Assembly: GCA_007922305.1 (NCBI GenBank)
Contig: ML677335.1
Span: 42,514,804-42,578,803 of the forward strand
DNA length: 64,000 nt
Direction: 5' to 3'
From: Dermatemys mawii
Taxonomy: Eukaryota > Chordata > Testudines > Dermatemydidae
The position numbers and the translations under genes were made by a program. Shown piece by piece: positions 24,188-35,730 of the stretch. A model generated the notes under the pieces. That model was not told the DNA's origin. It ran no database searches and saw only the letters and a list, made by a program, of their open reading frames with translations. Position 1 is the stretch's first letter, and each line of letters starts with the position of its first letter.

Positions 24188-24265
24188 TTCTACTGCATTC
24201 AGCTGGTACTGCGAGTTGAACACATCTATAATGTCCTTACATATTCTGTCATCAAAGTTAATTTC
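24188..24265 (-). other. Exon-like open segment, 26 codons, identity unknown
   Basis: On the minus strand a branch-like ATACTAATC and an acceptor TTTTTGTGTAG (24266-24276) precede 26 open codons starting EINFDDRICK and ending QYQLNAVE, followed by donor GTATGTATT. The length is an exact multiple of three. In the exon frame, TAG sits right before it and a stop comes nine codons after it, so only the segment itself is open. The sequence is not adenosine kinase. It may be a cryptic or rare exon, a fragment of an old retrocopy, or chance. Confidence 0.3.
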
Positions 24266-25687
24266 CTACACAAAAATGACTGATTAGTATATTAGGTTAA
24301 CTGCTGCTGCTTTTTGCCTGAAGCACTAGTCGTTTTAATGTCCGAGGTACATTACCATGACATACAAATAAATGTAATGCCCTTTTTAAATTCTAGGCAA
24401 AAACACTCAAATATTTTATTTAAAAATAGTTGATCACATTTTTTGGTAAAGCTCTCAGTAAACTTCAGGCACTATACAAATAATAGTTTCCATTTGAACT
24501 CAACTAGTTCGCTATAAGAACACATTTTTGAAGCCTGAAGTCTGTGCCTTTTTGAAGAATATCCAAGCCTATAACATTGAACTAAACTGACAGGCAAGGC
24601 TATCAACTTGGCAAGGTTAGTTACTTTAATTTGTATACAGACACACTGTATAACACTTTAAGATGTTGTAATGTTTTGAGTGATAAAGACGACAGTAAAT
24701 TCTGTGAAAGAACTTACCTTAGGAAAAAAAGAGGTTGATTATTCATAACTCTATTTTAGTGAAAGATATAAACAAGCCAAATATAAACAGAGGATCAATT
24801 CACCATCATCACCTTTATTTAAAAGATAAGAAGTGATCTAATACTCTTTCACGTTCTTTAATTTCCTTTCGAATAAGTCACTGTTACATAATTTTCTAAG
24901 TACACTTATGGAATAGAAGCAGGATTGTTACAGCACACATTTAAGTAATGTCTGACAAGTGAAACATTTTGTCTAGTCTTTCATATGATCCAATCAACCC
25001 ACTTCAGAACTACATAATAATATGAGGGGAGGAGGGCCCTGAGAGAGAGAGAACACAAACAGTTGAAAGAGAATTATCAGGCAAGATCATAAAACAGATT
25101 GAGCAGATGAGGTTAGAGAAGACTTTTGTGCCAGTGGTAGAAACCTGTAATGGAACAAAGAAGGCTACTAGTGAAAGAGATGGAAAAAGCACCAAGAATC
25201 ATGAGACAGAATTACTCCATGCTATGAAGCATTTTAAAAAAAAAAACAAAAGGGAAATTTGTAATTAGAATCTGAAGTGAACAGGTGATCTTATGCTTTT
25301 TTAAATACATGAGATGGCGATAAGCAAAATTCTGTACATACCTACATACATAGACAAAGAAGCTAAAACATTTCCCCCACTCTCTGTTGTGCTGTTCTTT
25401 GTGTTTCTCGCATTACTACTATTTTTTATTAACACTATGCTGAGAGGGTGAAAGTGTGATACTAAACATTCCTCAGTGCCAACTGTCAAAGGTGTCACTG
25501 TTCTATAACAGCAACTCCTATCAGGCCTGACAAATTCATTATAACCCACATACTGTTATCATACCATTTACCCAAAAAGGGTCATATGAGGTGTCTAATG
25601 GACGCTTACCTCATATTAATCCTCTGTCCTTGTGTAATGTACATATGGGTGACATTTAAAAAGTTGTACATATGTACTGAAAATAGG
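24266..25687. other. Intronic sequence, nothing recognised
   Basis: AT-rich. A polypyrimidine tract and TAAG|GTAAGTTC overlap near 24714-24725 on the minus strand would allow either an acceptor or a donor, without a convincing exon on either side. Confidence 0.4.
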
Positions 25688-25695
25688 CTTTAGAA

Positions 25696-26337
25696 TAGGG
25701 GCAGGCAAACTTTTGGGCCTAAGGGCCACATCTTAATATGGAAATTGTATAGCAGGCCATGAATGCTCACAAAATTGGGGGATGGTGTGTGGGAAGATGT
25801 GAGGGCTCCGGGGTGAGGGCAGAAATGAGGAGTTCAGGGTGCTGGAGGGGGCTCCGTGTGGGGGTAGGGGTCTGGGGTACAGGATGGTGGGACTGAGGGG
25901 TTCAGAGGACAGGAGGAGAAGCAGGGCTTAGGCAGGGGGTTGGGGCACTGGAGGGGGTCAAGAGTGCAGGCTCCGGGTGGCGCTTACCTCAAGCGGCTCC
26001 CGGAAGCAGCGGCATGTCTCCCCTCCAGCTCCTATGCAGTGACGTGGCCAGGGAGCTCTGCGCGCTGCCCCATCTGCAGACACCGCCCCATCTGCAGACG
26101 CCGCCCCTGCAGCTTCCACAGAAACTGCGGGGGTAGTGCTTGCGGAGCCCCTTGGCTGCCCCTATGCATAGGAGCTGCAGGAGGAACAGGATGCTGCTGC
26201 CAGGAGCTGCACGGAGCCACGGCACATATTCAGAGGGGCAAACCGCAGACCCCAGCTCCCCAGCAGAAGCTCGAGGTCTGAATTAAAACATCTGAAGGGC
26301 CAGATACGGCCCCCAGCCCATAGTTTACCCACCCCTG
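25696..26337. mobile_element. hAT-like element, GGGCAAAC family, copy 2
   Basis: Ends TAGGGGCAGGCAAAC and GTTTACCCACCCCTG are inverted repeats. A perfect 8-base duplication CTTTAGAA flanks it (25688-25695, 26338-26345). It contains GGGCCACATC near the start and GGGCCAGATACGGCCC near the end, like the other family members, and is GC-rich in the middle with no transposase. Confidence 0.9.
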
Positions 26338-26345
26338 CTTTAGAA

Positions 26346-26925
26346 TCTGTGTTCCAGGCAGAGTTAGCAAGACCAAAAGGTGTGGCATCACCAGCCATGG
26401 TTCAGGTGTCAATTAAGTTTTTAAAATAACACAAAGAAAGCCCTACTCAAATGTGAAAGTCAACAGAAAAATCAGGTAGACAGTGAGGGCAGGGAGGTGA
26501 AACAAACAGGAGTATGGGGGACGACACTTCAGAGCCAGCACCTCAGTAAAAAAACCATAGTGTCATCCTGACTCTGGGAACAAAAACAGTCAACATTAGT
26601 TTTTTTAGTTTAGTTTTTAGTAAGGACCACCTCCCTTCATCCTGCATTGAGGAGGTAACTGGGTTCTGCTGTTATACTCATGAAAACAGGATCTCAACCA
26701 ACCTTGGATGAAATACTGCAAGAAAGCTCTTCCGTGAAAAATTGTTTTAGACAAGGTTAGCCTGTTAGAGTTAGATATGCGTATACTATTGCCTTGGGAG
26801 TAGCGAACCAGGTAATTATTGTGGGTGTCCAGTGACTGGGGCTGGACACTACAGGGTGATACTTCTGAGAAGTTCAGCGACGGGGTACCTGACAGGCATA
26901 AGTAAGGGTTGGCAGAGGCCAGAGA
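26346..26925. other. Intronic sequence, nothing recognised
   Basis: No element ends or exon-like segments seen. Antisense open frame 26617-26967 runs into the CR1 fragment and is not a gene. Confidence 0.4.
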
Positions 26926-26929
26926 ATAT

Positions 26930-27215
26930 AAGAACGGCCATACTGGGTCAGACCAAAGATCCATCAAGCCCAGTATCCTGTCTTCTGATAGTGGCTAATG
27001 GCAGGTGCCCAAAGGGAATGAACAGACAGGTTATCATCAAGTGATCCATGCCCTGCCACCCAATCCCAGCTTCTGGCAAACAGAAACTAAGGACACCATT
27101 CCTGCCCATCATGGCTAATAACCATTGATGGACTTATCTTCTGTGAACCTATCTAGCTCCCTTTTGAACCCCATTACAGTATTGGCCTTCACAACACAGC
27201 AAGGAGTTCCAGAGG
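26930..27215 (-). mobile_element. CR1 3'-UTR fragment
   Basis: The sequence AAGAACGGCCATACTGGGTC, then CAGTATCCTGTCTTCTGA, then GAGTTCCAGAGGTTCAC is the reverse complement of a CR1 3' UTR and the end of its ORF. It matches in reverse the block at about 5500-5830 of the first CR1. It is a typical short 5'-truncated insertion. Confidence 0.88.
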
Positions 27216-29332
27216 TTCACAGAGGAGAGCGCTTGAGTGGCTGAAGGGCTGGCAGCATCACAAAGTGGATATCCAGTGACCACAAAAAAGACTCACTCTT
27301 GCTGGAGGCAGGAAGGTACACAGCAGTGTTGGACACTGGAAGAAAGCATCATCACATAAGGTTCTAGTGAAGTATGGATACCACTGTACACTATTTTGTG
27401 AATAAGTTTCTTCCCTCACTACATGGATTTGGACTGTGTCAACAATTCAGTCATCAGAGAAAGGATACCAAAGCCTGAAGAGGGCTCCTGCACCCTCAAA
27501 GCTACACGTAATTCAGCAACTCAAGAAATCGTGAAGAATTTCCATTGAAAACCTCTATTTGAAAGTATGTTTTGTTAATATCCCTGCAAGTTCCTTTCAA
27601 GCAACATCTGATTGAATGAAATGCTCTACCCACCACTGAGAAGACATCAAGAGATCTTTAACACACTCAGAAAGAGATTATTAAGCAAGGCTTCATGCAT
27701 TTTCAAAATCAATTTCATATGAGGATGACAAAAATTTGCCTCCCTAATGAATAGATATGATCAAACAGATTTTAAAAGAGAAAAAATCTTCAGGTCTAAG
27801 CCAAGAGAGATATACCCCATGCCACAACTATCAAGGAATTCCACTGTAACAAAGCAGGCCTACTAAAAACAGTGGGTGATTTCAAGTAATTGATATGTAA
27901 GTTTCTGGGATGGTTTCAGAAAGGTATTATATACTTTTTGAAATGTTACATTAATGTTTACAACCTGTCAGAAAATAATTTCATTCATATCTTAAACTCC
28001 AGGCAAAATGTGTACACATTTGCCTGTATGTGTTGTTGTCCAAATATGGATGGGCCTGTAACCAAAATTTTAGCATTGTTAAAACTATCACATTACTATT
28101 TTATAGACTGCATTTGGTAATGAATTGGTAACATGTCCTCTCTCCTGAAAGGAAACATTTTTCCTGAATAGTTTCACCAGTACTGCAAAATTAAATTTCA
28201 TCAGAGTTTATTTACCTCCAACTCCAACAACCTTCCAATTTAAAATGACAACATCATAATCTTTTACCAAGAAGAGTCAACACAAAGTAATGGTGAATTA
28301 GACATGTTCATAATTTTTACAGCTTAAAAAAACCTGCATAAAAATTTTTCTTCTCTCTCTGTTTTTATGTTCCAGCTTCTCTAAACCACCTTCTCTCCAG
28401 ATAGAACAGCAGACTATCATGCTCCAATGAGAGATGTTTATAGCCATGTCATTTGTACTCAAACCTTTCTATTATTAGGATGGAAGACCATTAAATTCCA
28501 TAGCATGTTCACCAAGGAATGTTGCCACATGCCTCGCAATTATGTAGTCACCACAAGCTTTGTGGCATGATAACATTGCCACTGAGGGACATAAACAAAT
28601 TATCCAGCCAGATAACATTAAAAACCTACCTAAAGACTAATATGGGTGGCACTCAATCTGCCAGGGTGCTATGCCCTTCTGGATTTACCAGAATGAGGAT
28701 GGAGCAGTATCCCTTGTTCTCTCACACTGCCTCAATGAATTTTATTGTGCCCTGCAGTCTTAATGGCACTACACAGAATATTAGTTTGACAAAATTTGTT
28801 CAGAAACCAGTATCTCGCTTTGGTTGATAACTACTTTTTGCTGTAAAGAGAACACAGTGGTTCTTCTGTTCTTTTTAAGCTCCATTCAATATTCAGAACT
28901 CTGGATTCAAACATCAGGCTATTTTGTACTGAACTGGTAGGATTCTTGTGCAATGCAAATGTCAGTAACCAGTTTCCTTTCCCAGGCAGTTATCCATAAC
29001 GGATATACACTAAATTAACTTTCCCAATTTAACAGTACATCCATAAAGTGGAGAATATATTTAGGGGGAAGAGCACGGGTAGAGACCAAACCACTATTAG
29101 CCATTAAAAAGTTCCCAGGGGCTAATTTATTTCAAACTCTGGTGAACCTTTCAAAGATCTATTCACTAAAGATACAAAGCCTAGGGACAAAAGTCCTTTA
29201 TTGACATTTTTCAGACACAACTGCAGTGATAAAGATTCCCTTATTTCAGACAAGTGTAGAATACAGATATTTTGAACACAGCACTTTTGACATTCAGGTT
29301 CCTTCCTGATGATAGGTCAGTCAGCTAGCATT
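27216..29332. other. Intronic sequence, nothing recognised
   Basis: No recognised repeat. The open frame 28519-28827 (102 codons) has no family resemblance and no splice or promoter context. Confidence 0.45.
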
Positions 29333-29340
29333 ATATAGAA

Positions 29341-29747
29341 CATGGGTGGCCAACCTGAGCCTGAGAAGAAGCCAGAATTTACCAAATTTCCAAAGAGCCA
29401 CAGAAATATGCCATCAGTTCCCCCAACCCACTACCTGTGTCTCCCACCCACCAGCAGCCTCACCAATCAGCACTTCTACCTCCCTCCCTGCACCTATGGA
29501 TCAGCTGTTTCATGGCATGCAGGAGGATCTAGGGAGGAGGGGGGAAGAGCGAAGGCACGGCAGGCTGAGGGGAGGGGATGGAAAGGAGTGGAGTGGGGCA
29601 CGGCCTGTGGCAGAACCAGGGGTTGAGCAGCACATTGGAAAGTTGGCACCTGTAGATCCAGCCCCAGAGTCGGTGCCTATACAAGAAGCCGCATATTAAC
29701 TTCTGAAGAACCACATATGGCTCTGGAGTCACAGGTTGGCCACCCCG
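29341..29747. mobile_element. hAT-like MITE with GGTGGCCAACCTG ends
   Basis: The ends CATGGGTGGCCAACCTG and CAGGTTGGCCACCCCG are inverted repeats. A perfect 8-base duplication ATATAGAA flanks it (29333-29340, 29748-29755). GC-rich, non-coding, 407 bases; open frames within it are artefacts. Confidence 0.9.
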
Positions 29748-29755
29748 ATATAGAA

Positions 29756-30384
29756 TATAATTACCTATAAAGGTACCTCTGTTGGCAATATAAGTTTTAG
29801 ATATAAAACTCTCTCTTAAATCACAAATTCTTACCCAACTTCCTTCCCAAATCCCATATATCCTTGTATTAAAAACTGACATTCAAAAAATAAGTTCATA
29901 TTGATTTAATATTTGTACTCCAGATGCTACTATTAGGATGTAAACAATAAACCAACCATCAGGATTGTAAACTAAAGCGTTTATGGCTTCCAAATTAAAT
30001 TTGCTGGAGGCAAGCAGGTACACAATTGCTAGGGCTAACTGGACTTTTGTTAGTATGCATGTAAAATGAAACCCAGAGAAAGTAAGGTAGAAGTATGTTT
30101 AGAAACAACACAATTGATATGCATGCTGATATAATGACAAAGCAAAGTGCTTACCATCTTAACTAGCCCAAAGAAAACAAAACAAAAACACTCCAGAAAA
30201 ACTTGGGGGGGAGAAGAGGAATTTATTTATGTAGTACTCTTTCTATCTGAAGTTACTAGAACAATTTATCCTCTCTGAGTCTAATAACTTTTGTATACTA
30301 TTAGAATATTTAAAAATTAGTCTTCCTCTCAGTTGATAGGGCTCCTCCCAATCAACATTTAAAACATTCCTTTGAACTTACACA
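29756..30384. other. Intronic sequence, nothing recognised
   Basis: AT-rich DNA without element ends. Confidence 0.4.
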
Positions 30385-30720
30385 GACATCAATTATGCTC
30401 AACATTTCTTTGCATACAGCTTGGTCAGCATAAAGATCTTTGGCATCTTAATGGGTTTCTAGGGAATTCTTGACTGTCTTTTCCTGACTTGTCAGACAAT
30501 AAGCCAGTCGCGCCATTTTTTGTCTGTCTTCACTGTAAATTGATGTTTCACATCATGCTCAATAACATCAGTCTATAAAGAATGCAATTCTCTATTAATA
30601 GTAACTACACCATCTGACATAGCTTTCCTAAGAACTAAATTAAGTGGCAAAAAGTAGCCTTGCTTACTTAAGTAAATCATTAAGTCTTCTGAATAAGCTT
30701 GCAGAATATATGGGTCTCCA
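30385..30720 (-). pseudogene. Coding-like degraded segment of unknown origin
   Basis: On the minus strand from 30719 a frame reads 48 codons, including QAYSEDLMIYLSKQGYF and KAMSDGVVTINRELHSL, then a stop, then 26 more codons including VKHQFTVKTDKKWRDWLIV before another stop. A shifted frame continues with DAKDLYADQAVCKEMLSIID up to GTAAGTTC. The residue mix is protein-like, unlike nearby random frames. I do not recognise the family. It could be an old retrocopy or a piece of a mobile element; low certainty. Confidence 0.3.
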
Positions 30721-30900
30721 CTCAGTGCGGTCCAATAGATAGGACAGGCAATTGGGACACCTGCATTTTATTCTTGCCTCTGCCACAGTTGTACTGCTTA
30801 ACCCTGGCAAGCCACTTGACCTCTGTGGTTCAGTTTCCCCATTTATGAAACAGGAATACCATCAACCTCCCCTGGGTTCTTATAAAGAGCTTTGAAATTT
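30721..30900 (+). repeat. MIR-like SINE
   Basis: CTGCATTTTATTCTTGCCTC, CTGCCACAG, GGCAAGCCACTTGACCTCTG and CAGTTTCCCCATTTATGAAA follow the order of the MIR/CORE-SINE consensus (initial specification, splitting 'ttcccagctctgccac' and 'gcaagtcacttcacctc' style phrases). It ends near TTATAAAGAGCTTTGAAATT. It is diverged, as expected of an ancient family. Confidence 0.8.
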
Positions 30901-31857
30901 ATGGTTGAAAATCACCTAAGAGCTCACCATGTTAACATTTATATTTTCTAAACCCTATTGGAACACAACTAATCCTCACAATATTCTGTGAAGCAGATAC
31001 TAGTTTACAATTCAAATTCAACATATATAGTAATAGCTTTCAAAATGCAACTTTAGTTTGTTTATATCGGTACTATGCTGTTGTAGGAGAACAGTTTTAA
31101 AAAACTAAGCATCTCTAAACTATTTTAACAATATAATTTAGCCGCTTGCTTTCTTCTTAAAATGTAAGTATACTTCTAAACAACCACAAAAGATAACAGT
31201 ATGTTATGAACTTCAATGTTTATATATAGTTAGAATTCCAGGGTGGAGGATGTTCTTGAGACTTGAAAAGATCAGCAGCAGATTAAATAAAAATGTTATC
31301 TTATTCATCATGTTTAAGACTACGATTTAGCCATGGATTCTGTAACCTTACCGGACATCTGTGATTTCTTCCTCTTCAGCTATCAGGGGCTTAAATCAGG
31401 GCTGGAGGAGGGACTGTGCGCCCCTGTCCTGCAACTGCGGCTGAACCAGGACCCTGCAGCACCATGGAAGGGACCTCAGCCTGACTGTCTCCCATCCTCT
31501 CCCCACCATGGAGCTCCATTCCTCCCACTTTATTTTTAGTAAAGTCATCAACAGGTCACAGGCGCCTATGAATTTTTGTTTATTGTCCTCTTCAGTCCAA
31601 AAATTTTTTAAAAAATGCCTTCCATGAACTGTACACTTCATGCAATAAAAACTTTTTTAAAAAAACAGCAAAAAGGTTGTATATCAATACTGAAATCATA
31701 ACCTAGTAATCCCACAAAGTGGGATTCCGGCCAGAAAAAATGCCAAGAGGCCTGGAAGTAGGTTTACTGTCAGCACTTCTGAAATATATACAGCGCTCTT
31801 TTGAACCCAAATGTGCACAAACTTATTAATAAGTCAAATTTACAATGCAAATTAATC
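30901..31857. other. Intronic sequence, nothing recognised
   Basis: No gene seen. An ORF at 31333-31539 overlaps a GC-richer patch without family resemblance. Confidence 0.4.
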
Positions 31858-31912
31858 AGAATCATAGGACTTGAAGGGACCTCGAGAGGTCATCTAGTTC
31901 AGTCCCCTACAG

Positions 31913-32153
31913 CAGCGGTCCTCAAACATTTTCGGCCACAGCCCCCTTCCGTGAAGTGGCGTTCGCTTGCGGCCCCCCAGGGTATGTCTGCTGAAATGCC
32001 GCCGAACAGAAAGATTTCGGTTTCTGCGGTGGCATTTCGGCAGTACAAAAATAGACCACTGCCAAATTCGGCGGTCTCTCGGGAGGATTCGGTGGCGGCA
32101 CCGGGGTCTCATGCACCCCCAGGGGTGCGCGCACCCCACTTTGACGACCACTG
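31913..32153. mobile_element. hAT-like MITE with CCTCAAAC ends, nested in CR1
   Basis: The ends CAGCGGTCCTCAAAC and CTTTGACGACCACTG are imperfect inverted repeats. Flanks CCCTACAG and CTCTACAC agree at 6 of 8. Inside are inverted phrases around GGCATTTCGGCAG and AAATTCGGCGG. It interrupts the CR1 3' end. Confidence 0.7.
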
Positions 32154-32189
32154 CTCTACACTTATGGCAGGACTAAGTATTACCTAGAC

Positions 32190-32913
32190 CGGGGTGGGCA
32201 AACTTTTTGGCCCAAGGGCCACATTGGATTTGCAAAATTATATGGAGGGTCGGGTAGGGAAGGCCCAGCCCCCAATCTGGGCCCCTCCCACTTCCCACCC
32301 CCTCAGAATCCCTGACCCATCCAACCTGCCCCCCGCACGACCTTGTCCCGACTGCCACTTCCAGAGACCCCTAACCAGCCCCCAGGAATGCATCCTTTAT
32401 CCAGTTCCCCTGCTCCCTGACTCCTGACTGCCCCGACCCCTATCCACCCTCCCACCCCCTAACCACCATCCCAGAACCCCATCCTCTATCCAACCCTCCC
32501 TGCTCCCTGACTGCCCCCTCCAGAGTCCCCCCGCCCACAACCACCACCCTGGAATGCCCTCATTCCCCGTCTTACCATAGCTGCTAAACACAGTTCCGTG
32601 GGATGGGGGGAACACACAGCCCAAGCAGTGCTGCCCGTGCAACGTGGCTCCAGGGGAGGGAGGGAACAGAGCCCTGGCTCCAGGAGAGGGGAGGAGCATG
32701 CAGCCCCAATCCCCCAGAGCACTGTCTGCCCGTCGTGGCTTTGGGGGAAGGGGAAGCATGCAGCCCCCCAGAGCACTGCCCATGCGGCTCCAGAATATGG
32801 GGGTAGAGCCTGGCTATGGGGGAAGGGCCGGGGGCAGCCTCACCGGCCGGGGAGCCAAATGGGATGGTCCTGTGGGCTGCATCCAGCCCACACACTGTAG
32901 TTTGCCCACTGCG
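32190..32913. mobile_element. hAT-like element, GGGCAAAC family, copy 3, nested in CR1
   Basis: Left end CGGGGTGGGCAAAC, right end GTAGTTTGCCCACTGCG. Flanks ACCTAGAC (32182-32189) and ATCTAGAC (32914-32921) agree at 7 of 8. The CR1 text resumes directly after it. C-rich interior, no transposase. Confidence 0.85.
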
Positions 32914-33895
32914 ATCTAGACCATGCCTGCTCTTAGGAAATTCCACAGCCTTCCTAGGCAATTTATTCCAGTGCTTTACTACCCTGATAGATAATAAGTT
33001 TTTCCTCATGTCCAACCTTAACTGCCCTTGCTGCAATTTAAGCCCACTGCTTTTTGTCCTATCTCAGAGATTAAGGAGAACATTTTTTTCCTCTCTCCTC
33101 CTTATAACAACTTTTTATGCAGCTGAAAACTTCCGCCCCCTCTCAGTCTTCTCTTCTCCACACTAAAATCCACATTTTTCAATCTTCCCTCATAGATCGT
33201 ATTTTCTAGACCTTTAATCATTTTTGTTGCTTTTCTTCGGATTTTCTCCAATTTGTCCACATCTTTCCTGAAATTACACATCCAGAACCGGACAAAATAC
33301 TCCACTGCAGACTTAATCAGCACGGAATAGAGCAGAAGAATTACATCTCATGTATTGCTTAAAACAGGGGTCTCAAACTCAAATGACTACAAGGCACGCA
33401 TGAGGACTAGTGCATTAGCCCGAGGGCCGCATCGTTGATACACCCCCTCGCTGTTCCAAGCACCGCCCTCACTCCACCCCTACCATGAGGCCCTGCCCCG
33501 CCTCTTCCCACCCCTTTCCAACCCCTTCCCCGAAGTCCCCATCCCAGCGCTGTCCCCTCCCTGCCACCAGGGGGTGCAGAAGGGGTGCAGGGTGTGGCAG
33601 GGGCTCAGGGTAGTGAGTTGAGGTGCAGGATGCGGCAGGGAGCAGGGAGTTGGTGTGTGGGGTGCAAGAGGGGCGAGGGGTGAGGCAGCAGGTGGCTCAG
33701 GGCAGGGAGTGCAGGAGGAGTGCGGGGTGTGGGGGAATGCAAACAGGTTTCTACCCAGGGAGAGGGAATGCAAACAGGTTTCTACCCAGTATCAAGCAGG
33801 GGGCTGAAAAAGGCTCTCAGAGGGGAAGAAAGGGACATAGGAGCGGACCTATGCAAAGGACCTGAAGGGCGAGGGAGCTGCCTTACGTCTTCTAG

Positions 33896-35730
33896 CATGG
33901 GGGTGGGCAAACGTTTTGGGCCGAGGGCCACATCGGGTTTGGAAAATTATATGGAGGGCCGGATAGTGAAGACCTTGCCCCCTATCCAGCCTCCTCCCAA
34001 TTCCCGCCCCCTCAGAATCCCCGACCTATCCAACCCCCCCCCTCCCCCCGCAACCTTGTCCTCTGACTGCCCCTTCCAGAGACCCCTCACCCACAACCAC
34101 CCCCCAGGACCTCACCCCCTACCCAATCTCCTGATTCCTGTTTCCTGACTGCCCCAACCCTTATCCACCTTCCCGCCTCCTAACCATCACCTTGGAACCA
34201 CACCCCCTATCCAACCCACCCTGCTCCCTGAATACCCCCGTCCCAGAGCCCACTCCCCAACCACCACCCTGGAAACCCACCCCTTATCCAACCCACCCCG
34301 CTCCCTGTCCCTTGACTGCACACACCCCTTATCTAACTCCCCCACAAACTGGGCCCCCTTACCATGAGGCTCCTAGTTGCTCCGTGTGGCTCCAGGGGAG
34401 TGGACCAGTGCGCAGCTCTGGCCCCCAGAATGCTGCTGACGAGGTTCCAGGAGAGCGGGGCAGCACGCAGCCCCGGCCCCTGGAGCTAGGGTGACCAGAT
34501 GACACCAATAAAATATCAGGATACATGGGGGGGGGGGGCACAAGCTCCACCCCACATGGCAGCATAGGGCAGGAAGATACAAAGCCTAGCGGCGGTGCAG
34601 GTCCTTCCCGCTCCAGGGCTAGGCGCAGCTCGACCCCCCGCAGATGGGGCACATGGGGCACATGGGCCCCCCCCGCTCTGGGCGCAGTCCCCCCCCCGCC
34701 TCCCACCATGGAACGGTGGTGCAGAGCCCCTGCCTGACTCCAGCTCCGGATGAACTCCCCCAGCTGTGGGTCGCTGGCACAGCCCCCCCCACCCGCTTAA
34801 ACTCCCCCCACTGTGGATCAGCAGCACAGGGACCCCCCTGACTCCGACTCTGGGGCCAGGCACAGCCCCCGCCTGCCGCGGGTTGGCGGCGCAGGGCCCT
34901 GGCTCCGGGTGCAGCCTCCTACCCCCGCTGCTGATCGGCGGCACAAGACACACCCACACCCCGCTCCGGTTGAACTCCCTCCACCGTGAATCAGCAGTGC
35001 AGGGACTACCCCCGGGTCCAGCTCCGGTTGCGGGTGCTGCCCCCCTGCTGCATGCACAGGCGATGCTTGTCTGGTGGGGAAGGTGGCAGAGGACTCCCCA
35101 CCCTTGTAGCATGCGGCAGCTGGGGGACCTCGTAGACTCTGTGCCTGCCTGAGGCCAATTTGCAAGCTCCTGGCGGGAGCTGCCCCAGGCAGAGAAGTGG
35201 TGAGCAGCACTGGCGCCTGGGTTCCCAAAACTTCCCTCAATCCCAATATTAGGACAAAGGGCGTCCCGACTGAGGTAAAGTCGGGACGCGGGACAAGTCC
35301 CCTAAAATCGGGACTGTCCCGGTAAAATCGGGACGTCTGGTCACCTTACCTGGAGCTGCTACCTGCACGGTGTGGCTCCAGAGGAGGGGGACAGCGCGCA
35401 GCCCCGGCCCCCCCGGAGCATTGCCGATGCGGTGCAGCTCCTGGGGAGGGGAGCAGCTCGCAGCCCTGCCCCCGGAGCACTGTCAACGCGGTGTGGCTCT
35501 GGAGGACGGGGGTGGAGCACGCAGCCCCAGCCCCCAGAAGCACTGCCCACACGGCGCAGTTCAGGGGGAGGGGGGCAGCGCACAGCCTTGGCACCACGAG
35601 TCTGCCCGCACGGCTCTGGGGGAGGGGAAAGCATGCAGCCCCAGCCCCCCGGCGTGCTGCCTAGTGGCGCAGCTCGTGGAGAAGGGCCGGGGACAGCCTC
35701 CCTGGGGGCCATAGTTTGCCCACCCCTCTG
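33896..35730. mobile_element. hAT-like element, GGGCAAAC family, copy 4, nested
   Basis: Left end GGGGGTGGGCAAACG with GGGCCACATCGGG, right end GGGCCATAGTTTGCCCACC. It lies wholly inside the GGGGTCTCAAAC element. The target duplication is unclear. It is split by the third element at 34488-35348. The region is very GC-rich and carries many long overlapping open frames that I read as composition artefacts. Confidence 0.8.
34488..35348. mobile_element. DNA element with AGGGTGACCAGA ends, innermost
   Basis: Left end AGGGTGACCAGATG, right end GTCTGGTCACCTTA, an inverted pair. The 9-base CCTGGAGCT occurs on both sides (34479-34487, 35349-35357), consistent with a hAT-type 8-base duplication plus one chance match. 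Near the right end GTCGGGACGCGGGACAAGTCC and AAATCGGGAC phrases repeat. No transposase. Confidence 0.85.

Noticed and set aside
34516..35112. 198-codon antisense open frame and several overlapping frames on both strands (also 35359-35880, 34766-35152)
   Set aside because: They lie in the GC-rich core of nested DNA elements. Stop codons are rare there by composition, and the frames show no domain.
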